Positions 31,295-42,565 are shown, counted from the first letter of the stretch. The stretch: 64,000 nucleotides of DNA from Forficula auricularia (GCA_024734495.1 JALMQS010000068.1:1148075-1212074); one strand, 5' to 3'. Made by a program: numbers and translations. The notes: generated from the letters alone by a model not told the origin.

Positions 31295-32006
31295 TATATG
31301 TGGCCTCAAGCATTTGTTTTTTCTTCAAATAAGGCTCGTTTAAGGACGTTCCCTAATATAGTTCAGGTGCAGTTCGCAGAAAGGCAAAAATATTTTCACT
31401 GCGTCGTTTCTTGGATCTAGCAACATTGCATTCTTACCAACGCTAAAAGATAAAGAATAAAAAAAATAACACTTCATTAAGCAGGTCAATGCAAAATTAC
31501 AGATGAGAACAGTATAGTTAGGTTGAGAGAATTAGCTAAAAATCTCAAATGCACCAGCTGCAGAAGTTTTTTAAATATGGAAAAATTGAGTGCGACGTTG
31601 CCAAGAGGCCATCTCTCTCTTGCCATGCCATGAAAACCATCAAAAGTATTTAACTTTTAACATTTTTTCATGCAAAATGAATACCGATTGATACAATTAT
31701 TTTAAGAGGAAAATATTTGTTATATCTTCAGTTGATGATTCTCAAGTTTTTCAAAATAATATCAAGATAATTACGACTGTTATTTAATGAAACAGTCGCT
31801 TTAACATCAATCGTGATAGGGTTCGCGTGTTAAATATGCAAATTTCAATGGTCAATATTTATAAATTTAGTGTCGCAAGGACTATTGAAAAAAATTTCTA
31901 CGTATAAAGGACACTTATAAATATGTGTATTCAAAGTTTTAAAAGGATTGCAAGAAAGTCGATTTATTAGGGAACGTCCTTAAGCCAATAGGTTGGACAC
32001 CCCTGG
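31295..32006 (+). mobile_element. hAT 3'-end relic split by an insertion
   Basis: GGCCTCAAGCATTTG, then CTTCAAATAAGGCTCG, before 31340, and GCCAATAGGTTGGACACC, then CCTG, at 31984-32006, together match the 3' terminus of the hAT element at 38732-41403. The 636-bp TTAA-flanked element lies between them. Only the 3' tip of the hAT copy is left. Confidence 0.65.
31344..31979. mobile_element. TTAA-flanked TIR element, 636 bp
   Basis: Perfect 14-bp inverted termini GGACGTTCCCTAAT and ATTAGGGAACGTCC are flanked on both sides by TTAA (31340-31343 and 31980-31983). TTAA targeting is a piggyBac hallmark, but piggyBac tips usually begin with C, so the superfamily is uncertain. The interior is AT-rich and non-coding. 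It interrupts the hAT 3' end, so it is younger than that hAT copy. Confidence 0.8.
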
Positions 32007-32029
32007 TTTAAAGTTTAAGAACTACCGGT

Positions 32030-32400
32030 CTCTGTAGAATCTTTCGATTTTTCTCTCGATGTTATCCGATTGACTGTCGATTAAATATTAACTCGGTCAA
32101 CAGAGTTAAGTAGCGCTACTTCTTCTGGCTGCCAATCCGAGGATCGGTTTATTATCAAGAGCGAATGACTCATGGCTGGAGAATCAATCACCGCCAATAC
32201 GCTGACGGGGTGTTCAGCCTCTGTGGTCCATGGAATGTCCAGAGTCATGGTTAGTTAGGAGGCAAACACACGTGCGATGATGGCCTCGGCGATAAAAATT
32301 TAAAAACGATTGTCGCCAATCAGTGCAACGACAGGAGCCTCTTGAGTGACAGCCTCGTTTCTATCCCCATCTATGTCCAGAGGAGATACAATACGTCTTG
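32030..32400. other. GC-balanced island with AP-1-like site
   Basis: Carries TGACTCA (32166-32172, exact AP-1 word), GTAGCGCTAC palindrome, GAATCAATCACCGCCAAT, CTGTGGTCC (Runx-like), TGGAATGTCC (TEAD-like) and ACACGTG. No coding frame. Strong candidate for an enhancer by motif clustering, although short words occur by chance. Confidence 0.45.
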
Positions 32401-32496
32401 TATATTAGAAACAATGTCTTGGAAAGTTTATAATGACAATAGACTTTTAATTGAAAACCTTTAAATAGATAAAGTTACTATGATTGTTTAGTTTAT

Positions 32497-33140
32497 TATA
32501 ATAATCAAAATGAGGCTTTTTTGAAAACACATGGAAAACGTTGGTCGTTCCCTTATGGACGGGAGAAGGGTCAATTATAACACATATCTTCTTTTCATAA
32601 GATTTTAATAATTCCCACCATGGAGACACTTTCGGCCGATATTTTCATGCCATCTTCAGTCTCTAGCAAGACATAGTAGTATCAAAAAACACAACATTCT
32701 CCTGCGACATCTTATACATACAGAAATTATTACACAAATCAGCTCTATAAATTTTATATTTGTTATAAAGCTTGGGAAAAAAACCCTTTCTTACACTGCA
32801 AAAGAATGTGTATTCTGCTTTTTATTTTTGTCACTTTGGAGTACATACTCTCCAAGCCTCTAAAGTCCCAATATATCTGTCCACAGGACTTCAAAAAGGC
32901 AATAGAAAACTTGAAACCAGTATTAACCTCCATTATTTCATCATTACTCAGATTTTAAGCTGATAAGAACAGATACTACACTTTGATCTTAGCCAAAAGG
33001 CCGAAAACTGTCTCCATGGTGGGAATTATTAAAATCTTATGAAAAGAAGATATGTGTTATAATTGACCTTTCTCCTGTCCATAAGGGAACGACCAACGTT
33101 TTCCATGTGTTTTTAAAAAAGCCTCATTTTGAATATTATA
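32497..33140. repeat. Foldback unit enclosing a U2 snRNA 5' fragment
   Basis: Arms of about 141 bp, 32497-32637 and 32999-33140, are near-identical inverted copies (GAGGCTTTTTTGAAAACAC against GTGTTTTTAAAAAAGCCTC; inner CCACCATGGAGACA against TGTCTCCATGGTGG). The left arm continues into a minus-strand hammerhead-like core (GACTGAAGATGGC, then GGCCGAAAGTGTC, 32660-32623). The right arm continues into U2-like sequence. The 360-bp centre is otherwise AT-rich; its 63-codon frame (32772-32963) overlaps the U2 remnant and is spurious. Confidence 0.8.
32948..33003 (-). ncRNA. U2 snRNA 5' fragment (pseudogene)
   Basis: On the minus strand the 56 nt match the deeply conserved U2 5' domain: CGGCCTTTTGGCTAAG (stem I), ATCAAAGTGTAGTATC with the GTAGTA branch-point-pairing block, then TGTTCTTATCAGCTTAA and ATCTGA. 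The first U2 nucleotides are replaced by arm sequence. Further on only scattered similarity remains (GGAGG, TTAATACTGGTTTC) and the Sm site is not intact, so it should not make a functional snRNA. It fuses to the arm at TTCGGCC. Confidence 0.9.
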
Positions 33141-33169
33141 ATATAATATAATGAAAACCTTTAGTTTGC

Positions 33170-33392
33170 CGATAGTAGCAGAGTTGATAAATCATATCAA
33201 TCAGGTTTCCTCAGAATACAAATAAACATATTTAGATTTAAAGTTTCTTTTTCCCGAGAGTAGCAGAATTTTATAAATTGAAGGGGACAATAAAAGTGCG
33301 TCTTCTTCTAGAATTATAAAACGATCGTTATAAATAAATTACAAATTTATAATTCCAGCAGAAGACACACTCTTTTATTGTCTCCTTCAAAC
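33170..33392. repeat. Family-B end plus ribozyme-less family-A foldback
   Basis: Positions 33170-33232 are a family-B end (GATAGTAGCAGAGTTG, CAAATAAACATATTT). Positions 33235-33392 are two inverted family-A tails (AGTAGCAGAATTTTAT; TCCAGCAGAAGACACACTC, then TTTTATTGTCTCC) meeting at ACGATCGT, where other copies hold the hammerhead. The ribozyme appears deleted exactly at the stem I bases. Confidence 0.6.
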
Positions 33393-33440
33393 ATATTTAG
33401 GCCTTGACAGTCTTAATCTTTTTCAATTAAACAAAAGATA

Positions 33441-34339
33441 AGGTCAGGTGGGGTAACTGGGCCAGCTTCTTTTGTTTTCCCAAGGATAGTACTCCATATT
33501 TTTGGCTATAACTAAGCTTCCTCACAATTTATAGATCTCGTGACTATATTAATTGAAAGATGAAATTTTCTTCAAATAATCATGATACTTTCAACTTTTG
33601 ATTATTCAAAATTTTGGAATTATCTTAAGTTGAATGTAAAGTTTTGCGGTTGGCCCAGTTAAACGCGTTGTGGGGTAATTGGACCAGCCCAGCCTATTTG
33701 CTGTTTTTTTAATTTTTAACATCTTTTGAGCATTTGGACATGTTCCCCTATCCCTCAAGGCCCTGGGCGTAGGTAGAATTAGTCTCATTTGTATATGGAT
33801 TAAAAATAATCAAAGATGTAAGCGATTCGGGGTAATTGGGCCCTGACTAGAGGCTGGCCCAGTTGCACCAAGACCTCTATTTTTTTTTATTCTATTGAAT
33901 TTTTTAAGCTAGATAAGTTTAAACGCCAAGTATAATTTTTAAAATCGATTTTTATTACAGAAAATTCAAAAAAAGTATCATAAATCAAACAACTAAACAA
34001 AATAATTTCATTTTACACATTGAAATAAAGTTAAATAAGTTCCTTATGCTTAAGAAAGCCTTAATTAAGTACTTACTCAAGTCTCAATATTTTCAAGGAA
34101 CTGGGTAAGGCAACTAGGTAAGCACATAACTAGGTAAATAAGTAAATAAGTAATTAACTTAACAAAGTACTTAAGTATAAAATAAACTTAAAGAAATTTC
34201 TCTAATTCAGGAACACTGAAAATTTCCCACCAATATGAAAAAGTGAATTGCGCTAAAAAAATGCGGTAAAATTAAAAAGCTCTGGGGTTACAGGACCCCT
34301 GGCCCAGTTGCCCCCGGCCCCAGTTACCCCACCTGACCT
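33441..34339. mobile_element. TA-flanked TIR element, 899 bp
   Basis: Termini AGGTCAGGTGGGGTAACTGG and CCAGTTACCCCACCTGACCT are inverted for about 20 bp, with TA outside both. TGGCCCAGTT and GGGGTAAYTGG words recur inside, near 33651, 33672, 33829, 33856 and 34300, in both orientations, like multiple subterminal transposase sites. The interior has no transposase ORF; the 60-codon frame at 33606-33788 is chance. Tc1/mariner-like by target; class otherwise unknown. Confidence 0.75.
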
Positions 34340-34520
34340 TAATAGACTAATTTTATTTGAAAATTTATCAAAATTTTTAAAAATTTGATAATATTATTTT
34401 TTTAAAGGAGGATAAATGTCCATGGATTAGCCACTTGAATTTATAAAAAATTGCTGGAGAGAAGTTATTGAATTTTATTCATCCTCCCTTAAAAAAATCG
34501 GTTGTCTGTAAAGTCGGTTT

Positions 34521-34610
34521 ACTGACGATAGTTGAACGTGACAACGTCATAAGAAAATACTGATGGAATGGTATTTTCTTATGACGTTCTCACGTTCAAC
34601 TATCGTCAGT
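34521..34610. repeat. 40-bp-arm hairpin
   Basis: ACTGACGATAGTTGAACGTG, through to AAGAAAATAC, is repeated inverted after a 10-base loop with about one mismatch. Outside it (34400-34500), TAAAGGAGGATAAATG and TTCATCCTCCCTTAA form another inverted pair. It could be a MITE core or a miRNA-like hairpin; there is no evidence of transcription. Confidence 0.7.
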
Positions 34611-35574
34611 AAAAGTTGTTGTTCAATTAGTTACTTAATTATTTTTTAAATTTCTTCCAGAACTTAAGTGACTTGATTTAAATTTTTCGTTAAATTGAAG
34701 AGTTGGTTTTGTCACAAATATAATAAAACAATAATTTTAATAACTATTTGAATTATTTAATTGATAACTATACAGTTTCGGTCACCACTGGTCGACCATC
34801 CTAAGTAGTTATCTCGTTCAAGAACCGGAATTTGTCATTTCACATGAAACATTCATTCTTAAATCTTCAATATAGATACATCACACAATTCATTACAATC
34901 ACACACATACATATATATAGCAACAATTTATAAAAACGTTTATCACTGAACTAGAAACTATTTTGAATTAATTATTTTTGCAAATTTAATTGTAATTTGT
35001 TGTAAAAAAGTAATAATTTTGAATAATTTATTATAAGAATAAACTGTGATTAAATTATTGTTCATAAATCATAAATTTAAAATTTAAAATTTGGAAAGAT
35101 CATTAAAATTTTTGTAACTGTAGCTTTTAAAAAGCCCGCCTCAATCTTTGTCGCTCGTTCCGCGCTCTCGCTTGCACTTCAAGCCTTAAATGGAACGCCT
35201 CAGAGCAAGGTAACGCCGCATGAGTCATGTTTTTTCGTGCGTGCAGCTGGCTCCATCGAATTATAAGACGTTGTCACGCCAATAACATATCCAAGCCATT
35301 TAAATTTCATATTAATATTATTATTATTATTTTAATTTAATCTCCAATACAATTTCTAGCAATGTGAAGATTCTTCATTGAACTTCATATTTGATAAAGA
35401 GATCATTTTTCCAGAAAAGTTATGTTTCAATTATTAAACATAACGCTTAGTACTGAATGTTTTTAAAATAAGTGTATTTATTTTTTATAACAATACTATA
35501 AAGAATTTTATAAATATAATACAATTTTTTGAATAATAGATCTTTTTGTTTGCAAATAGTGATATATTTAAAGT
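34611..35574. other. AT-rich spacer with small island
   Basis: Positions 35120-35290 are GC-balanced (GCTCGTTCCGCGCTCTCGC) and carry an exact TGAGTCA AP-1-like word at 35221-35227 and CAGCTGG. The rest is AT-rich, with no element recognised. Confidence 0.4.
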
Positions 35575-36190
35575 CTCTTCATAAAGGAAAATCAATGAGG
35601 TTCTCCTCTGCTTGATTCAAATAAACATATAGATATATATATAACGGCTGGCGCCCAATACCTCGAATGTCAAAATCCCGACATTTGAAAATTCAGACAT
35701 TTTTTAATATTTTATTAACCTTTTTAATATTTACAAAGATAAATAAAGTATCTATATATGTTTGACAAGATTAAGCAAATTAGCCCTTATATAACGAATA
35801 TAAATAGGTATACCTATATATAACTTATTTGTTAGAGACTATAGTTTGGAAGGTTTCACCTTCATCATCAGTCTTTTAATTTGTCTTGCGCTTATACACT
35901 TTAAAAACTATCTAATATTAAGATTAAACAATCGAGAATAATTATAAAATTTAATAAAAATTAAACCTGCCAATTGCGAGTCGGACTCCATCAAAGGTTC
36001 CGTACATTATAAATATATTATCTGCTATTTCTCATGTGTTCAATTACCCTGTTGAATATAAGATAAATTCGTTTTCTTGTAAGAGCAAGCTAACCACATA
36101 ACAAACGATTGATTTTGATCAAGCGGAGGACAACCTCATTGATTTCTCTTTATGAATCAGCAACTCTGCTACCTTCTGTAAAACAATATC
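35575..36190 (-). mobile_element. Family-B foldback with hammerhead-like core
   Basis: The ends are inverted (ATCAATGAGGTTCTCCTCTG on the left; CGGAGGACAACCTCATTGAT on the right). On the minus strand (about 35880-35833) CTGATGA is followed by GAAGG, GTGAAA, CCTTC, then CAAACTATAGTCTC. This is the hammerhead layout with G12 of GAAA changed to C. The element also carries the GAGTCCGACTCGC motif block (35963-36006). Likely a Penelope-related non-autonomous element; no protein frame. Confidence 0.6.
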
Positions 36191-38731
36191 TTTTCAATTA
36201 CAGTCTAATCAGGTTATATATTTTAGTCCTTTGGCTAAAACAAATACTTTTAGTTTAACAACGTGTGAGAAAATATGTCCGTGTCTGTCTATCTGTGTCT
36301 TGCTGTATATTTGTATGTGTGTATGTGTTTGTGTGGGCAGTATAAACGTGTGACAAGTCCCCGGGCTTACCTACCACCGTGAGTCCGATTTATGTTTCAG
36401 AGCCTCTAGATTGGCTCCATTGATAGCGCCAAGCAAACGAATTAAGTTCCTACATCTTCATAACCTGACACCAGATTTATCTTAGCCCCAAACAACCCCC
36501 CCCCCGCACCTTCCCCCTTTATGGTTTTTATCATCGAACGCATAAACATTGGGCTACTCAAATTTGAAAAGATACTTGAAATGGGAGAACAGCTCACTAT
36601 TATGATAGACTCGCTACGCTCTTTTAATGAATTAAATTATTTATCTTATAAGACATGTAAAAAATTGTTTTTTTGCACATCATTTTATTTTCACTTATCC
36701 TGGCGTTAATAACAAACCAACATAAAATATAATTATTTAAAAGTAATATTTAAATTTAATTAAATTAAAAGGGAATTTATTTTTAACTGTTTTATCTGGT
36801 TTTCGAAAAAAACAGAAAAATGCGTTTCTTTATAATTTGAGCTCAGGGCCTTTAATCAATCAAACTAAGACATCAAAGAATATGTGATTCTTAAGAAATA
36901 TATAAAATTAAAAAATACATCTTCTGAAAAACATAAAATAAAATAAAATAAAAACCTATACGATTTTTATACAATTACATACAACAACCCCTGGTAGAAA
37001 AAGTGAAGGGGAAATAGCCAGAAATATAGCATATTTTCTGTTGATTGGCTAGAATATGGCAATAAGATCTGGCCAGAATTTGAATGTAAATGTAACGCTC
37101 CGCGGCCAAATTCTGTCCGGTTGAATGGTCTATTGTTTCTGGGCAGAATATGCTAATAAACTCCACGTTGCTGGCCAGAATATGCCTACAAAGAATCTGT
37201 GATTTTTGAAAAATTAAAAAAAAAGATACTCCTAGTTTGCTATTTTTGAAAAAAAGACATAAAACCTATATAATAACTAAATTAAATGGTATTTTCCGTT
37301 AGAACGTTGCTATAATTTAATTAGTCAACAACTAAATTTTAAATTTCGTATCTAAGAAATTTAACTTGTTTGAGTTATCGAAAAAATAGACAGCCAATTA
37401 TGGGCAATTTTCGTGCCTGCAAGATCGCAAAACGCAAATTTTTATTCGAAACTTACAACGATGAGGGCTAATACCCTATTTCTTCTCGTGACTAGTAGTC
37501 TTGTAATTTTATAAGACCAAACTATATAGGGTATATACTAATATACTCTTCCTAATACAAATAAATATACATACATCTATATAATTATTAATAATGAAGC
37601 TGTTGAAGCTTTTATTTTTGTGATTAATTATATTCAGAGTTGAATTTTTAGTTAAATCACACTTAATTAAATGTAATTATTTATTGAACACGAATAAATA
37701 ATATAATAAAACTGTGACGTTGGATAAAGTAAAGGGAGAAATGACTTGCCTCTTTTTTGCAAGGTAGTCTTACCCTTAACTGATCTGCCAGTTTAGTTGT
37801 CTAACTAGTAGGGGCTATTAAATGACCGGATAGATCCTGCTACTGGGAAACAGCGACCGTGCCGCATTTGAACATGAATGTGTCTGATGATGCTTCCTTC
37901 AACCTCTGCTCGCTAGAAAAGCCTGCGCTTTGTCTGTATCAATCGTCCACAGTAGTCTCACAGCGACGCGTCGGAAAAATGCCAAATGGTCAGATGAAGC
38001 AACGGGTTAACCTCAGAAAGGATAGGAAAGGATGGGAAAAAATTTCAAAATAACTTTTCTTAAGAACCGTAAAAAATTTAAGCTAAAAAAAAATAAGGAA
38101 CAAATTTATTTTTAAAATTAAGACAATTTGAATTCAGCTGCAAGCGTCTCTTATTTTAAAAGATTCACATTTTCAACCTCTTTTAAATTCACTTTTATTA
38201 CATTACTTCTTAATATATGAGGTATGATGAAATGTTGTAATCGAGCATTAAAAAGTTTTTTTGAAATATCTCAAAAACGGCTTTCACCCTATTAATTCTT
38301 TTTGTAAAAAAACCTTGAAACGTGAAAAAATGTTGTGGTCGCAGTAAGTTGGGTTCAGTGCATATAAAGGAGCCAATCAGTATTTCTTACGACGGCGACG
38401 GCGCAAAAGAGACTTGGCGCATCCCTGAGTACATTCGATTGAAACTTTATGCTAAAAATAAAATATAATATATTTGATTAAATATTTATAAAAAGGAAAA
38501 CTGAGGATGAATGCCTTCCAAAATATAGTCTTAAATGAAGAAGCAAATAAAATGATGTAGATATATTATTTACATCAAGTATATGACTACTTCTTTGATT
38601 TATTCTTATAGGACCTATAAAGACTATTGTTTACTCCATTTAATATGAAAAAGTTTAAGACCAATTTAAAATGGTGAAAATAGAAGGCATCAGATAATCT
38701 ACATCTAAGTCATAACAACCATTCACTAATT
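36191..38731. other. Spacer: microsatellite, short degenerate repeats, island
   Basis: A TG/TC-rich microsatellite lies near 36270-36340, and a short GC-balanced patch with a C-run near 36365-36520. Five degenerate copies of GGCCAGAATATGC occur between 37017 and 37190. A GC-balanced, unrecognised island lies at 37730-38040 (GCGACGCGTCGG, ACAGCGACCGTGCC); its 64-codon frame has no domain. A CATATAAAGG TATA-like word near 38361 precedes ACGACGGCGACGGCG without a supported gene. The rest is AT-rich. Confidence 0.4.
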
Positions 38732-41403
38732 CAGGCCTGGCCAACCCGCGGCCCGCATGTGGCCCTTGATGGACTTACTTGCGGCCCTTGGTGATATTTG
38801 ACAAATTGTTTTTTATCGGGTATATTAAAATATATTTTTAATCACATTAAAGTAATTAAAAGAAATATGGTTCCCTATAATTACAGGAAGAATAACATAT
38901 TTAATAATAATAATAAATTTCAGTTATTGATATGGCCTCGGTTATGTTCTAAATTTATCATCCTGCAGATTTCAACATGGCTTAATTTTTCTTTACAAAC
39001 TATTAGATAATCGGATTGATTGACATCGAAATTTCCATTTGATTAAATTGAAATGGTCCTCTCAGTCGTTTTATCGAATCCCTCCTTTATGTGTATAACA
39101 CTAATTATTTAAAAAAATTATATTTGAAATGAATACATAAATAATACATGAAGCAAATTTTTCTCAGATTATTATTATTAATTATTTTATTAAATATGAA
39201 AAATAAAAGAGAGGGTCACATCAAATTATTTTCTCTGTCTCTTCAATTAAGAAATTTGATGACAAAATCTTCAATATGTGAGTTCCATTGCACTCTGTCG
39301 GATGTTTTTAAATGTATAGTATAAAACGCCTATAGGGTAGGCAGCCCAGCAAGAAAACATAAGCTGCGGAGTTTAGAGCCCAAGTGGAAGGGTAAAAAAG
39401 CGAAGTGGGGAGCAAATCGAAAGAAAAGGTTTGTTTTTATTACTGTGAAATATATATTTTTTATACTGTGCTTCTATCATCATCTTAAGCTTGGCAGTGA
39501 TTTTTTTTTCTTATTATATGATTGAAAATTAGTAAGTGTATTTGAGCTTTGAAAAATGTAAAAAAATTTCAGAATTTCGCCTGATTGAGGTATTTCTTCA
39601 ATATTTAATTGTAATTCAAAATAATTTAGCAGAATTTTACAATATAGTTTTTGTTAAGTTGAACGAAATTTCCAGCTGCAAGTAATATATATAATTTAGA
39701 TGTCGAAAGGATTTCATCTCTTATTTATTAAAAGCAAACTTCCGCTAAAGGCTAATAGAATCGATCTATGCTAATCACATTTAGAAAGATTCTAGAATCT
39801 GAAAACCTAAAAGCCTCTATAGAAATCGAATAAAATTTTCATAATTTATCATATCATAACTGATGTCGACTTTTAAACATTATATTTTCAAATACTCAAG
39901 TCTTTCAAAACAAGAAGCAGAATTAAAATGGAAAATTCTCAACCTTAAAAACCCCTCAGTCCAATATCATTTTCCAACCATCTGATCTATCGTACATATC
40001 AATCTGTTAAGTTTTTCACACATTTCATTAAAAATTTTAAAGTCTTTGAACCAGGTTTGGCCAAACCGCGGGGCGCATGTAGCCCTCGACGGACTTACTT
40101 GCGGCCTCCCCATATATGACGAATTGTTTTTTATCGGGTATTTTAAATCGCAATAAAGTAATTAAAAGAATTAAGTTTCTCTATAATTACATGAAGAATA
40201 ACACATTAAATAATAATAGTAAATTTTAACTAATGAAATAATTTTAGAAAAATTAAGTACGCGAAAAGAACGTAAATATCAGACAGAAAAAAAGAAAAAG
40301 CCATTCAAATTTGTTTGTTATTTTAAAATAAAATTTGAAATATTGTTTGGTTTATGCGACTTAACTAATAATTTTGATATTTTATGTTTATTTTACCACA
40401 CAAATATATTTTTTTGTTGGATCATTGTGTGTTTTCATTTCATATCTGGTTGTAGTATTGTTTTGTCCACATTTACACTGATTGAAATTTTTTAGTCATC
40501 AATCGGCACGCGATGCAATTCAGGTTGGCCAGGCCTGCATTAAATAGTGTTAGTACTCAAGAATTGCCCGTTTTGCATATTTCCAATTACAAATATTCAA
40601 TAGATTTTTTAATGATGAAAACTCGAGATTCTTTCAAACGAGAAAACGTTTTCTGAAAGTACAAAATGCCAATCTTTTTACTTTATTTCCACTTAAATTT
40701 ACAATCTGTCAGTTAACATTAAGTAAATGATTGAAGTCTAAAAACATGTAAAAAACAACCCAATAGTTGTAACCTATCTCTAATAATTACATTTAGCAAT
40801 TATGAAATAAACTTTGATTAAGTCACTAAAACCTTGTAGGTATATCACTGGGTAAACACTTTTTAAGTCTTCTTTCAACGAGAAAACGTTTTCTGAAAGT
40901 ACAAAATGCCAATCTTGAAAGGTTTTAATTAATGAGCTGAAAATGGTACGCAACTATGTATTTTGTATTACAATGGACCAAATTTTAGCTTTTCATCTGA
41001 AAACGTTTTGTGATTATATATACATTTTTTGCATTACTGTAATGTTTTTAATAATAATTATTTTTTTTATTTGATTGAAGAGTAAAAATATATAATTATA
41101 AAATGGAGAGATGAAATAATAAAATTTCAATCAATAAATAATAATAATTATTAGCTAGTCTTAGTTGAAAATTTTCCATTGAGAAAGGGAGAAATTCTCC
41201 CGAAATTTTTGGGTTTGATTAAACGTTTAAAAATGGTTTTATTAAAGATTTGTATTTATTTTAACAATCAATAATTTTTTTAATATTATCAACTATCTTA
41301 TTTGATCAGCAAAATCGGTAGAATTAGTAAATTTTATCTGCGGCCCGGGACAATTTTTTCCTTCAAATGTGGCCCGTGTAAGCCAAAAGGTTGGACACCC
41401 CTG
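38732..41403. mobile_element. hAT-type element, 2.67 kb, non-autonomous
   Basis: Flanked by an exact 8-bp duplication CACTAATT (38724-38731 and 41404-41411), the hAT target size. The left tip is CAGGCCTGGCCAACCCGCGG; the right tip, inverted, is CAGGGGTGTCCAACC. Subterminal GGGCC/GGCCC words sit near both ends (GGCCCGCATGTGGCCC; ATGTGGCCCGTG). A related internal block with its own hAT-like tips spans about 40052-40538. Two direct 38-bp copies starting CGAGAAAACGTTTTCTG lie at 40639 and 40878. No transposase frame is visible. Confidence 0.8.
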
Positions 41404-41411
41404 CACTAATT

Positions 41412-42328
41412 CTATAAAAGGAAAAGTGAAAAAAATACATAAATCACATTTCTATTAACTAGTCTGTTCATTTAAATTTTCCGACCAAATGAAAAAAGAG
41501 AAACAGTAAAAAGTAAATAAAAAAAAATTTAAGCCCACACCCCATTGCTAGTCGAGAATAAATTTCATCTCCTTGTGAAATATTAATCCCGAATCCCAAA
41601 CAAAAGACGAATAATTTAATGTTATTACTGTTATCTGATATCCTACGGTTATTTATAATTTATCCGGTAGTTGGAAGTTTTCAAAAATTCAAGTCGATAA
41701 ATTTTTTATCGTCATTTAGAATAAATAAATATATAATATCTATATGTATATTGTTGTCATAGCTTAAAAAAAGAAACAGCTATTGTTTTCAGCTTGGTTG
41801 AAATTATATCCTCCATTTAGCGTTTTGTTTCTTTTTTTCACCCCCCAGTGAGTGTTTTTTTTAAATTATTACACATTCATTCAGAAATTTTTTTTTCGAA
41901 AAGCGAGACGGATGTTTCCGTGAGAACGCGACTCCCTGTATTTATCGTTGATGTCTACGAGCTAATCCCACTGTTGCAACTGACAGCCCTGAAAATTAAC
42001 TACAATATAAAACTACACTTCCACTCGTTTCTTTTGAAAATCACCATAAATATTAATAAAGTATTCTCGCTCTTTCTTTCACTCTTTAGGGAAAGGCAGC
42101 AACTGTAGTTAATTTTTTTTTTTGAAAAATACGATATAACAAATTAATTTCCGTGGAATTTCCACACAAACTCCACTCTATACTTGTCAAGTGGTGTTAA
42201 ATGAAATTTAATATTTACGAGATGACGTCCGAACATTTATATTAATAAAGGACAAGCTTTAAAAAATAAGCAATTTGTTGTTGGTCCGTTGGAATGTTGT
42301 CAAAAAGTTTGTATAAGTCTAATTTGAT
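41412..42328. other. AT-rich spacer
   Basis: No recognised element. The 86-codon plus frame at 41848-42108 has no domain. A somewhat GC-richer patch near 41905-41985 is unassigned. Confidence 0.35.
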
Positions 42329-42565
42329 AGACAAACGCCTTATTTCACCAATCAAAATTAAACTAAGGTAGCACTTAAATTAACATCAATCCAACTTTTA
42401 AGTTAAATTATATTTCACCAATCATACTTAATGGGAAAAGCATCACTTAACCTTACTTAATTTAAATTGAAAGTTTTTGTCCCGAGAGTAGCAGAATTTT
42501 TATATATTGAAGGAGACAATAAAAGAGTGTGTCTTCTGCTGGAATTACTCTATAAATTTTTTTTA

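Noticed and set aside
32772..32963. 63-codon plus frame inside the U2 foldback
   Set aside because: Overlaps the antisense of the U2-like sequence and ends inside it; no domain.
38355..38420. TATA-like CATATAAAGG before a GC-rich stretch as a promoter
   Set aside because: No downstream ORF or conserved initiator; TATA-like words are frequent in AT-rich DNA.
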